A DNA stretch of 7,438 nt from an uncultured Oscillospiraceae bacterium (GTDB taxonomy: Bacteria; Bacillota; Clostridia; Oscillospirales; Oscillospiraceae): NCBI GenBank assembly GCA_947631805.1, contig CANRNA010000083.1:1-7438 (forward strand), written 5' to 3'. Positions 1 to 5,537 of the stretch are shown here, piece by piece. A program made the position numbers and the translations under genes. The notes beneath the pieces are model-generated. The model was not told where the DNA came from, made no database searches, and saw only the letters and a program-made list of their open reading frames with translations. Numbering within the stretch: position 1 is the first letter of the stretch; each line of letters starts with the position of its first letter.

Positions 1-1127
1 CCCGCGTTATCCACCAGATTGACGAGCAGCGAGCGCATCAGGTCCATGTTCACCGTGAGCTGGTCCGTGTCCCAGTCGGTCTCCAGGGCCACCCCACGGG
101 CCGTCAGGGCGGGCTCCGTGCTCTGGCGCACCCGGTCGAACAGCTCCGCCGTGGGCACCCGCTCCAGATCTATCCTCCCCGCGGGGGTGATGAGCCGCAG
201 CAGGGTCTGCACCAGCCGCTCCAGCCACCGGCACTGGTCCTGTATCTGGACCAGGGAGGCATCCCGCTCCTGGGCCGTCATATTGGCCGAGCGGAGCATG
301 TCCGCGTGGAGGAGCACGGCGGTGAGGGGGGTCTTAAACTCGTGGGTGACCCCGCCGATGAACAGCCTCTGGCGCTCCGCCGTCTCCTCCAGGGCCGCCA
401 CCCTTGCCTGGACCGCGTCCGCCATGGCGTTGAAATCCGCCGCCAGGTCCCCTATCTCGTCGGCGGTGTCCACCTGGGCCCGGATGGCATACTCCCCCCC
501 GGCGATGCGCCTGGCCGCCCCGGACAGGGCCGCCAGGGGCCGCGCCCCCCGGCGGATGAGCAGTGTCGTCAGCCCCACGCCCAGGGCGATGCCCGCCGCG
601 CTCACCAGCGCGAAGGTGCGCGCCATGGCGGCGATGCTCTGGTGCACCTCCGTCACGTCCCGGAGCTGATACACCAGATACGACCGCTCCGCCAGCCCCA
701 CCGCGCTGCCCACCATGAGCATATCCCTGTCCCCCACGCGCCCCTCATAAAGGCCGAAGCGGTCCATGCCCGCGGCGGGCTCCTCCCACTGGCGGGAGTA
801 GGGCAGATAGGCCGACGGGTCGATGCTCTGGGCGGACCAGACGACCTGGCCGTCGGCGGTCATGAGCACGGAGGAGCTGTCCGCGAACTGGGCGAAGCAG
901 TACTTCACCAGGGCGTCCAGGGTGGAGGCGCTGTCTCCGGGGCGGACATAGTAGCCTGTCATGGCGTAGAAGGACGCGGCCAGGTCCCGCTGCCTGTCCT
1001 CCACCTGGGTCCGGGCCATGTCCAGCACGCTGCCCCTGGCGTACAGCAGCAGTATCCCCGAGCAGACGAGCACCGCCCCCGCCAGCACCGCCGCGCACAC
1101 GCACGACGCCTTTTGCCACAGCTTCAT
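1..1127 (-). CDS. Sensor histidine kinase of a two-component system, 3' end outside window
   Basis: Membrane sensor kinase that should autophosphorylate on a histidine and pass the phosphate to the response regulator encoded just upstream. The 375 visible residues show, in order: an N-terminal membrane helix (about 8-30), an extracytoplasmic sensing region (about 31-170), a second helix (about 171-191), a HAMP linker (about 190-245), and the dimerisation/phosphoacceptor helix with H-box THEFKTPL, His262. The N-box begins at N370-LVDN, exactly where the window ends, so the rest of the ATPase domain is not seen. The ATG lies one base after the regulator's TGA (TGAGATG) and is preceded by GGAGGAG inside the regulator gene, so the pair is probably translationally coupled. 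The sensor region has no fold I recognise, so the stimulus is unknown. Family assignment is firm; the specific name (VanS-, BaeS-like) is not. Confidence 0.93.
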   Translation of the reverse strand, partial: MKLWQKASCVCAAVLAGAVLVCSGILLLYARGSVLDMARTQVEDRQRDLAASFYAMTGYYVRPGDSASTLDALVKYCFAQFADSSSVLMTADGQVVWSAQSIDPSAYLPYSRQWEEPAAGMDRFGLYEGRVGDRDMLMVGSAVGLAERSYLVYQLRDVTEVHQSIAAMARTFALVSAAGIALGVGLTTLLIRRGARPLAALSGAARRIAGGEYAIRAQVDTADEIGDLAADFNAMADAVQARVAALEETAERQRLFIGGVTHEFKTPLTAVLLHADMLRSANMTAQERDASLVQIQDQCRWLERLVQTLLRLITPAGRIDLERVPTAELFDRVRQSTEPALTARGVALETDWDTDQLTVNMDLMRSLLVNLVDNA

Positions 1128-1128
1128 C

Positions 1129-1791
1129 TCAGCGCTCCTCCAGTCTGTATCCCAGCTTGGGGATGGTCCTGATGGCGTCGGCCAGGTCCAGCTTCTTGCG
1201 CAGGCCCGCTATTTTCATGTCCACCGCCCTTGTCTCCCCCACATAGTCATAGCCCCATATCTCCGCCAGGAGCTGCTCCCGGGTGACGGTCAGGTTCTTG
1301 TATTTGAGCAGCATCAGCAGCACCTCGAACTCCATGGGCTGCAATTCCACCCGCTCACCGCCCTTGGTGACGGCGCGGGTGTCGCTGTTGACCTCCACGT
1401 CCCGGACCCGGTAGACCGTGTTCAGCCGCCCGGTGCGCCGGAGCACCTTTTCGATGCGCACCATCAGCGTCAGCATATCGAAGGGTTTGACGATGTAGTC
1501 CTCCGCCCCGTCCCGCAGTCCCCGTATCTCCGAGGCCGCGTCCGTCTTGGCGGTCATGTATATCACCGGGATGTTGTATTTTTCCATGCACCCGAACAGC
1601 TCGAACCCGTCCATGCCCGGCAGCATGATGTCCAGCAGCGCCAGGTCATAGGCGTGGTCCGCCTCCAGGGACGCGGCCGCCCGGCGGCCGTCGTCGAACA
1701 CGGCGCAGTCATAGCCCACCACCTGCAGGTTCAGCGCTACCGCGCTGGATATGCCCCCGTCGTCCTCCACCAGCAGGATCCTGTTTTTCAT
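1129..1791 (-). CDS. OmpR/PhoB-family response regulator
   Basis: Cytoplasmic DNA-binding response regulator, 220 residues, the normal length for this family. The receiver domain (about 1-118) has the acidic pocket E9/D10, phosphoacceptor D54 (LLDIMLPGMDG), switch residue T80 and conserved K102 (VKPF). The C-terminal winged helix (about 127-218) carries the typical LQPMEFEVLLMLL, REQLLAEIWG and IAGLRKKL segments and ends in TIPKLGYRLEE. The ATG at 1791 has AAAGGAG about ten bases upstream. The cognate kinase follows one base after the stop. Upstream lie an extended -10 and tandem 11-bp repeats, so the gene may autoregulate. Its regulon cannot be deduced. The neighbouring lipid operon is separated from it by a terminator. 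Confidence 0.97.
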   Translation of the reverse strand: MKNRILLVEDDGGISSAVALNLQVVGYDCAVFDDGRRAAASLEADHAYDLALLDIMLPGMDGFELFGCMEKYNIPVIYMTAKTDAASEIRGLRDGAEDYIVKPFDMLTLMVRIEKVLRRTGRLNTVYRVRDVEVNSDTRAVTKGGERVELQPMEFEVLLMLLKYKNLTVTREQLLAEIWGYDYVGETRAVDMKIAGLRKKLDLADAIRTIPKLGYRLEER

Positions 1792-1820
1792 GCCGTAAGC
1801 TCCTTTCCCGGTTTTCCTCC

Positions 1821-1830
1821 ATTATAACAG
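1821..1830 (-). promoter_or_regulatory. Extended -10 promoter for the two-component operon
   Basis: Read on the minus strand, 1829-1821 is TG-T-TATAAT: a perfect -10 hexamer (1826-1821) with the extended TGn element. No good -35 lies 17 bases upstream (the bases there read ACGACC), which fits an activator-dependent or extended -10 promoter. Transcription would start near 1814, giving a leader of about 23 nt before the response-regulator ATG. It is the only strong promoter motif between the PAP2 terminator and the regulator gene. Confidence 0.7.
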
Positions 1831-1848
1831 CCCGCCCCCTGCGGGTCG

Positions 1849-1870
1849 TGTAATTTCTTTGTAATTTCTG
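1849..1870 (-). promoter_or_regulatory. Tandem 11-bp direct repeat, probable OmpR-family operator
   Basis: On the plus strand, 1849-1859 (TGTAATTTCTT) and 1860-1870 (TGTAATTTCTG) are adjacent 11-bp repeats differing only in the last base. On the transcribed strand this is TTACA-N6-TTACA. OmpR/PhoB-type regulators are known to bind as head-to-tail dimers to direct repeats with 11-bp spacing. The repeat is centred about 46 bp upstream of the predicted start, next to a promoter lacking a -35. The inference is that the encoded response regulator binds here and activates its own operon. Confidence 0.6.
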
Positions 1871-1877
1871 CGTATAT

Positions 1878-1904
1878 AAAAAAGCGGGAGGCCGCCGCCT
1901 CCCG
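1878..1904 (-). terminator. Intrinsic terminator of the lysR-acyltransferase-PAP2 operon
   Basis: A perfect 8-bp GC-rich stem (CGGGAGGC / GCCTCCCG, plus-strand 1885-1892 and 1897-1904) with a 4-base loop. On the minus strand it is followed by one C and then six T residues (1883-1878). It starts 12 bases after the PAP2 stop codon and separates that operon from the two-component promoter just downstream. Confidence 0.9.
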
Positions 1905-1916
1905 GAAAATGATCGC

Positions 1917-2588
1917 TCAGGCCGTTTTGGCCTGGCCCCAGCCTCTTTTGAACACCAGATATTCCGCCAGCAGGCACACCGGCGCCGCCGCCAGCACGTC
2001 CACCGCCGAGTGCTGCTTGACAAAGCACACGGAAAAGCATATCCCTATCACGTCCGCCGTCAAAAACACCTTCCACCACAGAGGGCTCTCCCTCCGGCGC
2101 AGGAACACGGACAATATGCCCAGGGAGTAGGCCACGTGCAGAGACGGGCACACCCCCGTGTTGGTGTCGAAGGCGTAGATGAACCCCATGACGGCCGTCA
2201 GGACATTGTCCCGCTCGAACACCTCCGGCCGCAGGTCCTGGCGGGTGGGATAGAGGATATAGGCGGCCATGGCCACCGCCTGGGTCACCATGATATAGGT
2301 CTGGAGCCTGCGGAAGCTGTCCACGTCGTACAGGAGAAAATACAGCAGCGACCCGAACACCAGCAGATACCAGGTGCCGTAAAACAGCAAAAACCACTCG
2401 TTGAAGGGTATCACGTCGTCCAGCCAGCAGTGGACCGGGTGGCACCGCTCCGCCGGTATGAGATTTTCCGTGAGAAAATACAGGGCGAAATACCCCAGCC
2501 ACCCCAGCAGCAGCTTTAAGTGGCTGAACCGGGGCTCGTTCACCCGGTTTAAGCGAAACTGCCTGTAATCAACCGTCGGCGTCTTCAT
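1917..2588 (-). CDS. PAP2-family membrane phosphatase/phosphotransferase (PAP2_3/Aur1-like)
   Basis: Integral membrane protein of 223 residues with about six hydrophobic helices (about 25-44, 64-87, 95-113, 128-140, 150-163, 172-190, the last followed by a further segment near 195-213). It has the vanadium-phosphatase signature in the divergent form seen in inositol-phosphoryltransferase-like PAP2 proteins: RQDLRP (116-121), CPSLH (147-151, catalytic H151) and KQHSAVD (191-197, H193 and D197). It probably dephosphorylates or transphosphorylates a lipid phosphate; the substrate is unknown. The ATG at 2588 was chosen because GGAGG lies nine bases upstream. Two in-frame ATGs further upstream (2612, 2594) are worse placed. 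The gene overlaps the acyltransferase stop by 20 bases, so the two are probably coupled. A terminator follows directly. Confidence 0.88.
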   Translation of the reverse strand: MKTPTVDYRQFRLNRVNEPRFSHLKLLLGWLGYFALYFLTENLIPAERCHPVHCWLDDVIPFNEWFLLFYGTWYLLVFGSLLYFLLYDVDSFRRLQTYIMVTQAVAMAAYILYPTRQDLRPEVFERDNVLTAVMGFIYAFDTNTGVCPSLHVAYSLGILSVFLRRRESPLWWKVFLTADVIGICFSVCFVKQHSAVDVLAAAPVCLLAEYLVFKRGWGQAKTA

Positions 2589-3345
2589 GGGCATACACCT
2601 CCACAGGGACATTTTTCGGGTACTCCCCCTTGGGCACGTTCCGGTAGGGCACCACGGTGTGCTCCGGCAGGGAGGCGGCCATGGCGGTTATCTCCTCCAT
2701 CAGATAGCGGCAGATGCGCTCCCGCTCCCGGGCGATAGGGGCGGCCGGGTCAAAGCGGATGGGCTTTCCCAGATACATGGTCCGCAGGGCGGGGGCTATG
2801 TACATGGGCACGAAGTCCAGCGCCTTCCCCGTCTTTTTGTAATACAGCTTTGCCACGTCCACGAACTTGTCCTGAAAATCATAGACGATGTTGTTGTACT
2901 TCCTGTTGTGCTCGGGGTATATGACGATCCGGCTGCCCTCCTCCAGACGGCTCATGGTGATGCGGAAGGTGGAGGCCAGGCGCATGTCGTGGTAGACCGG
3001 GATGGTGTGGGCGTTATTGAAAATGCACACGGACAGGGGCGCGATGACATAGCTCATGAGCTTATAGTACCAGCGGATGTACCCCGGCTTGAAGGACCAG
3101 AAGTCCTCGAAGGCGTAAGCGGGCACCTCCTTCAAGTGCATCATCTGCCCGGCGCACCAGATATAGTGCCTGCCGGGAAAGTACAGCTCCCCGGCGATGG
3201 GGCCGTTCATCTGGGTGTGGTTGCCCACCACGATGGCCTCGCCCTCCGGCAGGTTCTCCGTGCCGGAAACAGCGGTCTTCGGGTAGAACAGGCGCACCAG
3301 CATCCGGATGAAGCGGTACAGCAGCGATGTCTTCTTGTCTTCCAT
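2569..3345 (-). CDS. PlsC-like lysophospholipid (glycerolipid) acyltransferase
   Basis: Likely transfers an acyl chain to a lysophospholipid or related acceptor at the inner membrane face. The protein has 258 residues, a usual length. An amphipathic N-terminus (SLLYRFIRMLVRLFYP) precedes GTENLPEGEAIVVGNHTQMNGP. N42-H43 start the NHx4D block, but the Asp position is Gly (G48). Further blocks are IPVYHDMR (115-122) and YPEHNRKYNN (143-152), where E145 matches the Glu of the usual FPEGTR motif. A block near 178-184 (FVPMYIA) fits the later family motif. The ATG at 3345 follows AAAGGAGA at ideal spacing; an upstream in-frame ATG at 3384 would overlap the lysR stop and lacks such a site. It sits 25 bases after lysR and overlaps the PAP2 gene. 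Substrate is unknown, and the missing Asp makes activity less certain. Confidence 0.85.
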   Translation of the reverse strand: MEDKKTSLLYRFIRMLVRLFYPKTAVSGTENLPEGEAIVVGNHTQMNGPIAGELYFPGRHYIWCAGQMMHLKEVPAYAFEDFWSFKPGYIRWYYKLMSYVIAPLSVCIFNNAHTIPVYHDMRLASTFRITMSRLEEGSRIVIYPEHNRKYNNIVYDFQDKFVDVAKLYYKKTGKALDFVPMYIAPALRTMYLGKPIRFDPAAPIARERERICRYLMEEITAMAASLPEHTVVPYRNVPKGEYPKNVPVEVYAHEDADG

Positions 3346-3370
3346 TGCCGTCTCCTTTCCGCCGCGGGGC

Positions 3371-4255
3371 TCACCGCAGCTCATAGTTTTTCATGTGGGC
3401 CAAATACAGCCGCTCGGCCCTGGACAGCTTCTCCGGCTCCCGGTAGCCCAGCCCGTAGGTGAAGCCCAGGGTCGGCTCTATCTCCGCGCAGACGATGGCG
3501 GGGTCCTGGCGGAAGGACGCGGCGAATTCCCGCCCGTGGAGGGACACCCCCATCCCCGCCTTCACCAGGTCGATGCAGCCGGTGGAGCTGCCCTCGTACA
3601 CCACCTGGGGCGCCACGCCCTCCCGCCGGAAGGCGGCGTGTATCAGGCTGCTGAGGGCCCCGTCCCTGGCGGGCAGCAGAAGCCGCTCCCGCCCCAGGGC
3701 CCGGAGGGTCACACGCCCCGCCTCCGCGCAGGGGTGGTCCCGGCGGAACATGGCCACGATGGCGCTCTCCGCCAGAGGCATGAACGCGTAGCTCTCCGCC
3801 CCCCGGAAGTTGGAATAGGTGGGGAAGATGTTCACCAGCTTTTTCTGGAACATGTCGTAAAGGCCGAACTCGTCCGCCTCCACCATGGTGAAGGGCAGGT
3901 CGGGATGGGCATGGCGAAAGCTTGTGATGTACTTGGCCAGGTCGTAATACTGGGGGTTTTGCATGACGGCGATGATCAGCGGCGGCGCGGCGGGCCGCTT
4001 CATGCCCTCCAGGACGATCTCCGCCTCCGAGCAGAGCACGGCGATCTTTTTCGCGTAGGGCAGATAGGCCTCTCCCCCGGCGCTGAGCCGGATGGTCCTG
4101 GTGGTGCGCTCAAACAGCGTCAGGCCCAGCTCCCGCTCCATGGCCTGGATGTGCTTGGACAGAGACGACTGGGAGATGAACAGCCTCTCCGCCGCCTCGC
4201 TGAAGTTCAGGCATTCCGCCAGCATCACGAACTCTCTGATGTAGCCGGTATCCAT
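3371..4255 (-). CDS. LysR-type transcriptional regulator
   Basis: DNA-binding regulator of 294 residues, typical for the family. The N-terminal winged helix (about 1-60) reads FVMLAECLNFSEAAERLF, then ISQSSLSKHIQAMERELG and LFERTTRTIRLSAGG, an unmistakable LysR pattern. A linker helix and a periplasmic-binding-protein-like effector domain (about 92-290) follow. The ATG at 4255 was chosen because it places the helix-turn-helix at the normal distance and has GGAGG seven bases upstream. An in-frame ATG at 4279 has AAGGGG upstream and remains possible, but it lies within the operator region. The gene is divergent from the membrane protein/flavoprotein pair and leads an operon with two lipid genes. 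It most likely controls the divergent pair and itself; the effector is unknown. Confidence 0.95.
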   Translation of the reverse strand: MDTGYIREFVMLAECLNFSEAAERLFISQSSLSKHIQAMERELGLTLFERTTRTIRLSAGGEAYLPYAKKIAVLCSEAEIVLEGMKRPAAPPLIIAVMQNPQYYDLAKYITSFRHAHPDLPFTMVEADEFGLYDMFQKKLVNIFPTYSNFRGAESYAFMPLAESAIVAMFRRDHPCAEAGRVTLRALGRERLLLPARDGALSSLIHAAFRREGVAPQVVYEGSSTGCIDLVKAGMGVSLHGREFAASFRQDPAIVCAEIEPTLGFTYGLGYREPEKLSRAERLYLAHMKNYELR

Positions 4256-4280
4256 CGGGCGTCCTCCAAAAAACGACATA

Positions 4281-4297
4281 TATTCCCCTTGGGAATA
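4281..4297. promoter_or_regulatory. LysR-type operator: 17-bp dyad with T-N11-A
   Basis: TATTCCC-CTT-GGGAATA is a perfect inverted repeat of 7-bp arms around a 3-base centre. It contains the family's T-N11-A signature (T4283, A4295). Its centre (4289) lies about 63 bp upstream of the predicted plus-strand start site, the classic recognition-site position for LysR-type activators. It also covers about -5 to +12 of the lysR promoter, which would give autorepression. Binding by the neighbouring regulator is inferred. Confidence 0.75.
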
Positions 4298-4298
4298 A

Positions 4299-4327
4299 AT
4301 TGTACCGCAAAGTGAATTGTTTTGCAA
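4299..4327 (-). promoter_or_regulatory. Promoter of the lysR-acyltransferase-PAP2 operon
   Basis: On the minus strand, TTGCAA (4327-4322) and TACAAT (4304-4299) are separated by exactly 17 bases, a good sigma-70/sigma-A match. Transcription would start near 4292, inside the LysR-type dyad, leaving about 37 nt before the chosen ATG at 4255. Its -35 overlaps the -35 of the opposite promoter. Confidence 0.75.
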
Positions 4328-4345
4328 CCTGTCTCACGATATACT
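4317..4345 (+). promoter_or_regulatory. Promoter of the membrane protein/flavoprotein operon
   Basis: TTGTTT (4317-4322) and TATACT (4340-4345) are 17 bases apart on the plus strand. Transcription would start near 4352, giving a leader of about 60 nt. The weaker -35 and the dyad centred at about -63 fit activation by the divergent LysR-type regulator. Confidence 0.65.
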
Positions 4346-4356
4346 TTATTCATAAA

Positions 4357-4384
4357 TTGTTCATTTTTTATAGATAATGAACAA
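4357..4384 (+). repeat. Inverted repeat / stem-loop in the mRNA leader
   Basis: TTGTTCATT (4357-4365) and AATGAACAA (4376-4384) are perfect 9-bp inverted arms around a 10-base AT-rich loop. They begin about five bases after the predicted transcription start, so the mRNA would carry a hairpin at its very 5' end, ending 28 bases before the chosen ATG. It could stabilise the message or be a second protein-binding site. It has no T-run and is not a terminator. Confidence 0.5.
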
Positions 4385-4412
4385 AAAAATCATTGACCGG
4401 GAGGACAATATT

Positions 4413-5450
4413 ATGCTTTTCCAGGTGTACGGAGAAAACTCGATCTATCAGATCATCGGCTGGGTGCTGGTGTTTCTGGGCCTGGTAGTGACCAACGAGA
4501 TACAGCGCCGGAGCAAGCTGGGCGGCTACGGATTTTTCGTGGCCCTGCTGGGCGGCCTGACGGTGTATTTCATCGCCATCTATGTGGGCGCGGCCCGCGG
4601 CGCGGAGTGGGCGCTGAATAACCCCACCTACGTCTACATGAACAGCTGGTTCCATTACGCCAAGCTGTACGCCGCCTCCATCGGCTGCATCGGCTTCATG
4701 TGGCTGAAGTACAAGACCGCCCTTGGCAAAAAGGACTGGTTCAAGTGCTATCCCTTCGTCATCGTGGCCATCAACATCCTCATCGCCGTGGCCAGCGACT
4801 TCGAGAGCGCCGTCAAGGGCTCTCTCGCCCTGTCCCAGACCGGCAGCCGCTGGTGGCTGTCCAGCGAGGGCGTGTGGCTGTACGGCGGCTGGTGGAACTG
4901 GGCCAACGGCCTGGCCGGCATCATCAACATCCTGTGCATGACCGGCTGGTGGGGCATCTACTCCTCCAAGAAGCATGACGACATGCTCTGGCCCGACATG
5001 ACCTGGGTCTACATCGTGGCCTATGACATCTGGAACTTCGTGTATACCTATCTGAACCTGCCCACCCACTCCTGGTACTGCGGCTTCGCGCTGCTGCTGG
5101 CCCCCACCGTGGCGGCCATCTTCTGGAACAAGGGCGGCTGGATCCAGAACCGGGCCAACACCCTGGCCACCTGGTGCATGTTCGCCCAGGTCTTCCCCAT
5201 GTTCCAGGACTACAGCCGTTTCTCCGTCATCCCCAGCCTGTACGCCGACGGCTTCATGGACAAGGCCGTCCATCCCACCCTGGTGGATCCCCGGGCCCAG
5301 GGCGTGGTGGCCGTGCTCAGCATCCTCATCAACTGCGCCGCGCTGGCTCTTATCGTCAAGAGAGCCAAGGCCCAGCACATCAACCCCTACAAGCAGGAGG
5401 TCTTCAAGGGCACCCGCGATTTCGAGGAGGCCATGGCCCGGGCCGAGTGA
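4413..5450 (+). CDS. Tryptophan-rich polytopic membrane protein, unknown function (probably DUF5692)
   Basis: A 345-residue inner-membrane protein with about nine hydrophobic segments: near 11-29, 39-61, 84-100, 112-129, 164-182, 196-214, 221-238, 247-263 and 297-316. The last is followed by a basic, charged tail (KRAKAQHINPYKQEVFKGTRDF) that should be cytoplasmic if the positive-inside rule holds. It contains 20 tryptophans (nearly 6%), including WW at 147-148, 160-161 and 179-180. I find no known transporter, quinone or metal-binding motif. From memory it resembles the DUF5692 family, which has no assigned function; this needs a profile search. The ATG at 4413 has GGGAGG eight bases upstream, whereas an in-frame ATG at 4377 has no ribosome site and lies in the leader hairpin. 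It is the first gene of an operon with the Fe-S flavoprotein, suggesting a membrane partner or substrate carrier for that enzyme. Confidence 0.8.
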   Translation: MLFQVYGENSIYQIIGWVLVFLGLVVTNEIQRRSKLGGYGFFVALLGGLTVYFIAIYVGAARGAEWALNNPTYVYMNSWFHYAKLYAASIGCIGFMWLKYKTALGKKDWFKCYPFVIVAINILIAVASDFESAVKGSLALSQTGSRWWLSSEGVWLYGGWWNWANGLAGIINILCMTGWWGIYSSKKHDDMLWPDMTWVYIVAYDIWNFVYTYLNLPTHSWYCGFALLLAPTVAAIFWNKGGWIQNRANTLATWCMFAQVFPMFQDYSRFSVIPSLYADGFMDKAVHPTLVDPRAQGVVAVLSILINCAALALIVKRAKAQHINPYKQEVFKGTRDFEEAMARAE

Positions 5451-5486
5451 GCGCCGCCTATCGACCGTATCCCCCCAAAACACATA

Positions 5487-5513
5487 CCCTATGCCCCTTT
5501 TTGGGGCATAGGG
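5487..5513 (+). other. Intercistronic hairpin between membrane protein and flavoprotein genes
   Basis: CCCTATGCCCC (5487-5497) and GGGGCATAGGG (5503-5513) form a perfect 11-bp stem with a TTTTT loop. No T-run follows (next bases CCATTCTGAAAAG), so it is not a standard intrinsic terminator in this direction. It ends 24 bases before the flavoprotein ATG, just upstream of its ribosome binding site. Likely roles are protecting the upstream message from 3' exonucleases or setting different expression of the two genes. No separate promoter is visible in 5451-5537. Confidence 0.75.
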
Positions 5514-5537
5514 CCATTCTGAAAAGAGGAGAGAACT

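Noticed and set aside
306..1172. Long plus-strand open frames opposite the histidine kinase and response regulator (also 19-669 and 1018-1827)
   Set aside because: The opposite strand encodes a well-conserved kinase and regulator. The plus-strand products are low-complexity His/Gly/Pro/Arg-rich shadows with no domain.
1831..1845. Short inverted repeat CCCGC-N5-GCGGG between the tandem repeats and the -10 of the two-component promoter
   Set aside because: Only five base pairs in a GC-rich stretch, so chance is a sufficient explanation. It is noted only because it lies in the promoter spacer.
1792..1916. Possible small RNA or small gene in the gap between PAP2 and the response regulator
   Set aside because: The space is accounted for by a terminator, a tandem repeat, a promoter and a short leader; no short open frame with a ribosome site was seen.
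3308..4315. 335-residue plus-strand frame opposite lysR (also 2587-3462 opposite the acyltransferase)
   Set aside because: Antisense to a convincing LysR-type gene and acyltransferase; no motif and no ribosome site.
4298..4360. Three copies of AATTGT (4298, 4315, 4355) in the divergent promoter region
   Set aside because: Short, irregularly spaced and in AT-rich DNA; the copies coincide with promoter hexamers and the leader hairpin, so they need no separate explanation.
4377..4412. Upstream in-frame ATG that would add 12 residues to the membrane protein
   Set aside because: No ribosome binding site precedes it and it lies in the right arm of the leader hairpin, while the ATG at 4413 has GGGAGG at good spacing.
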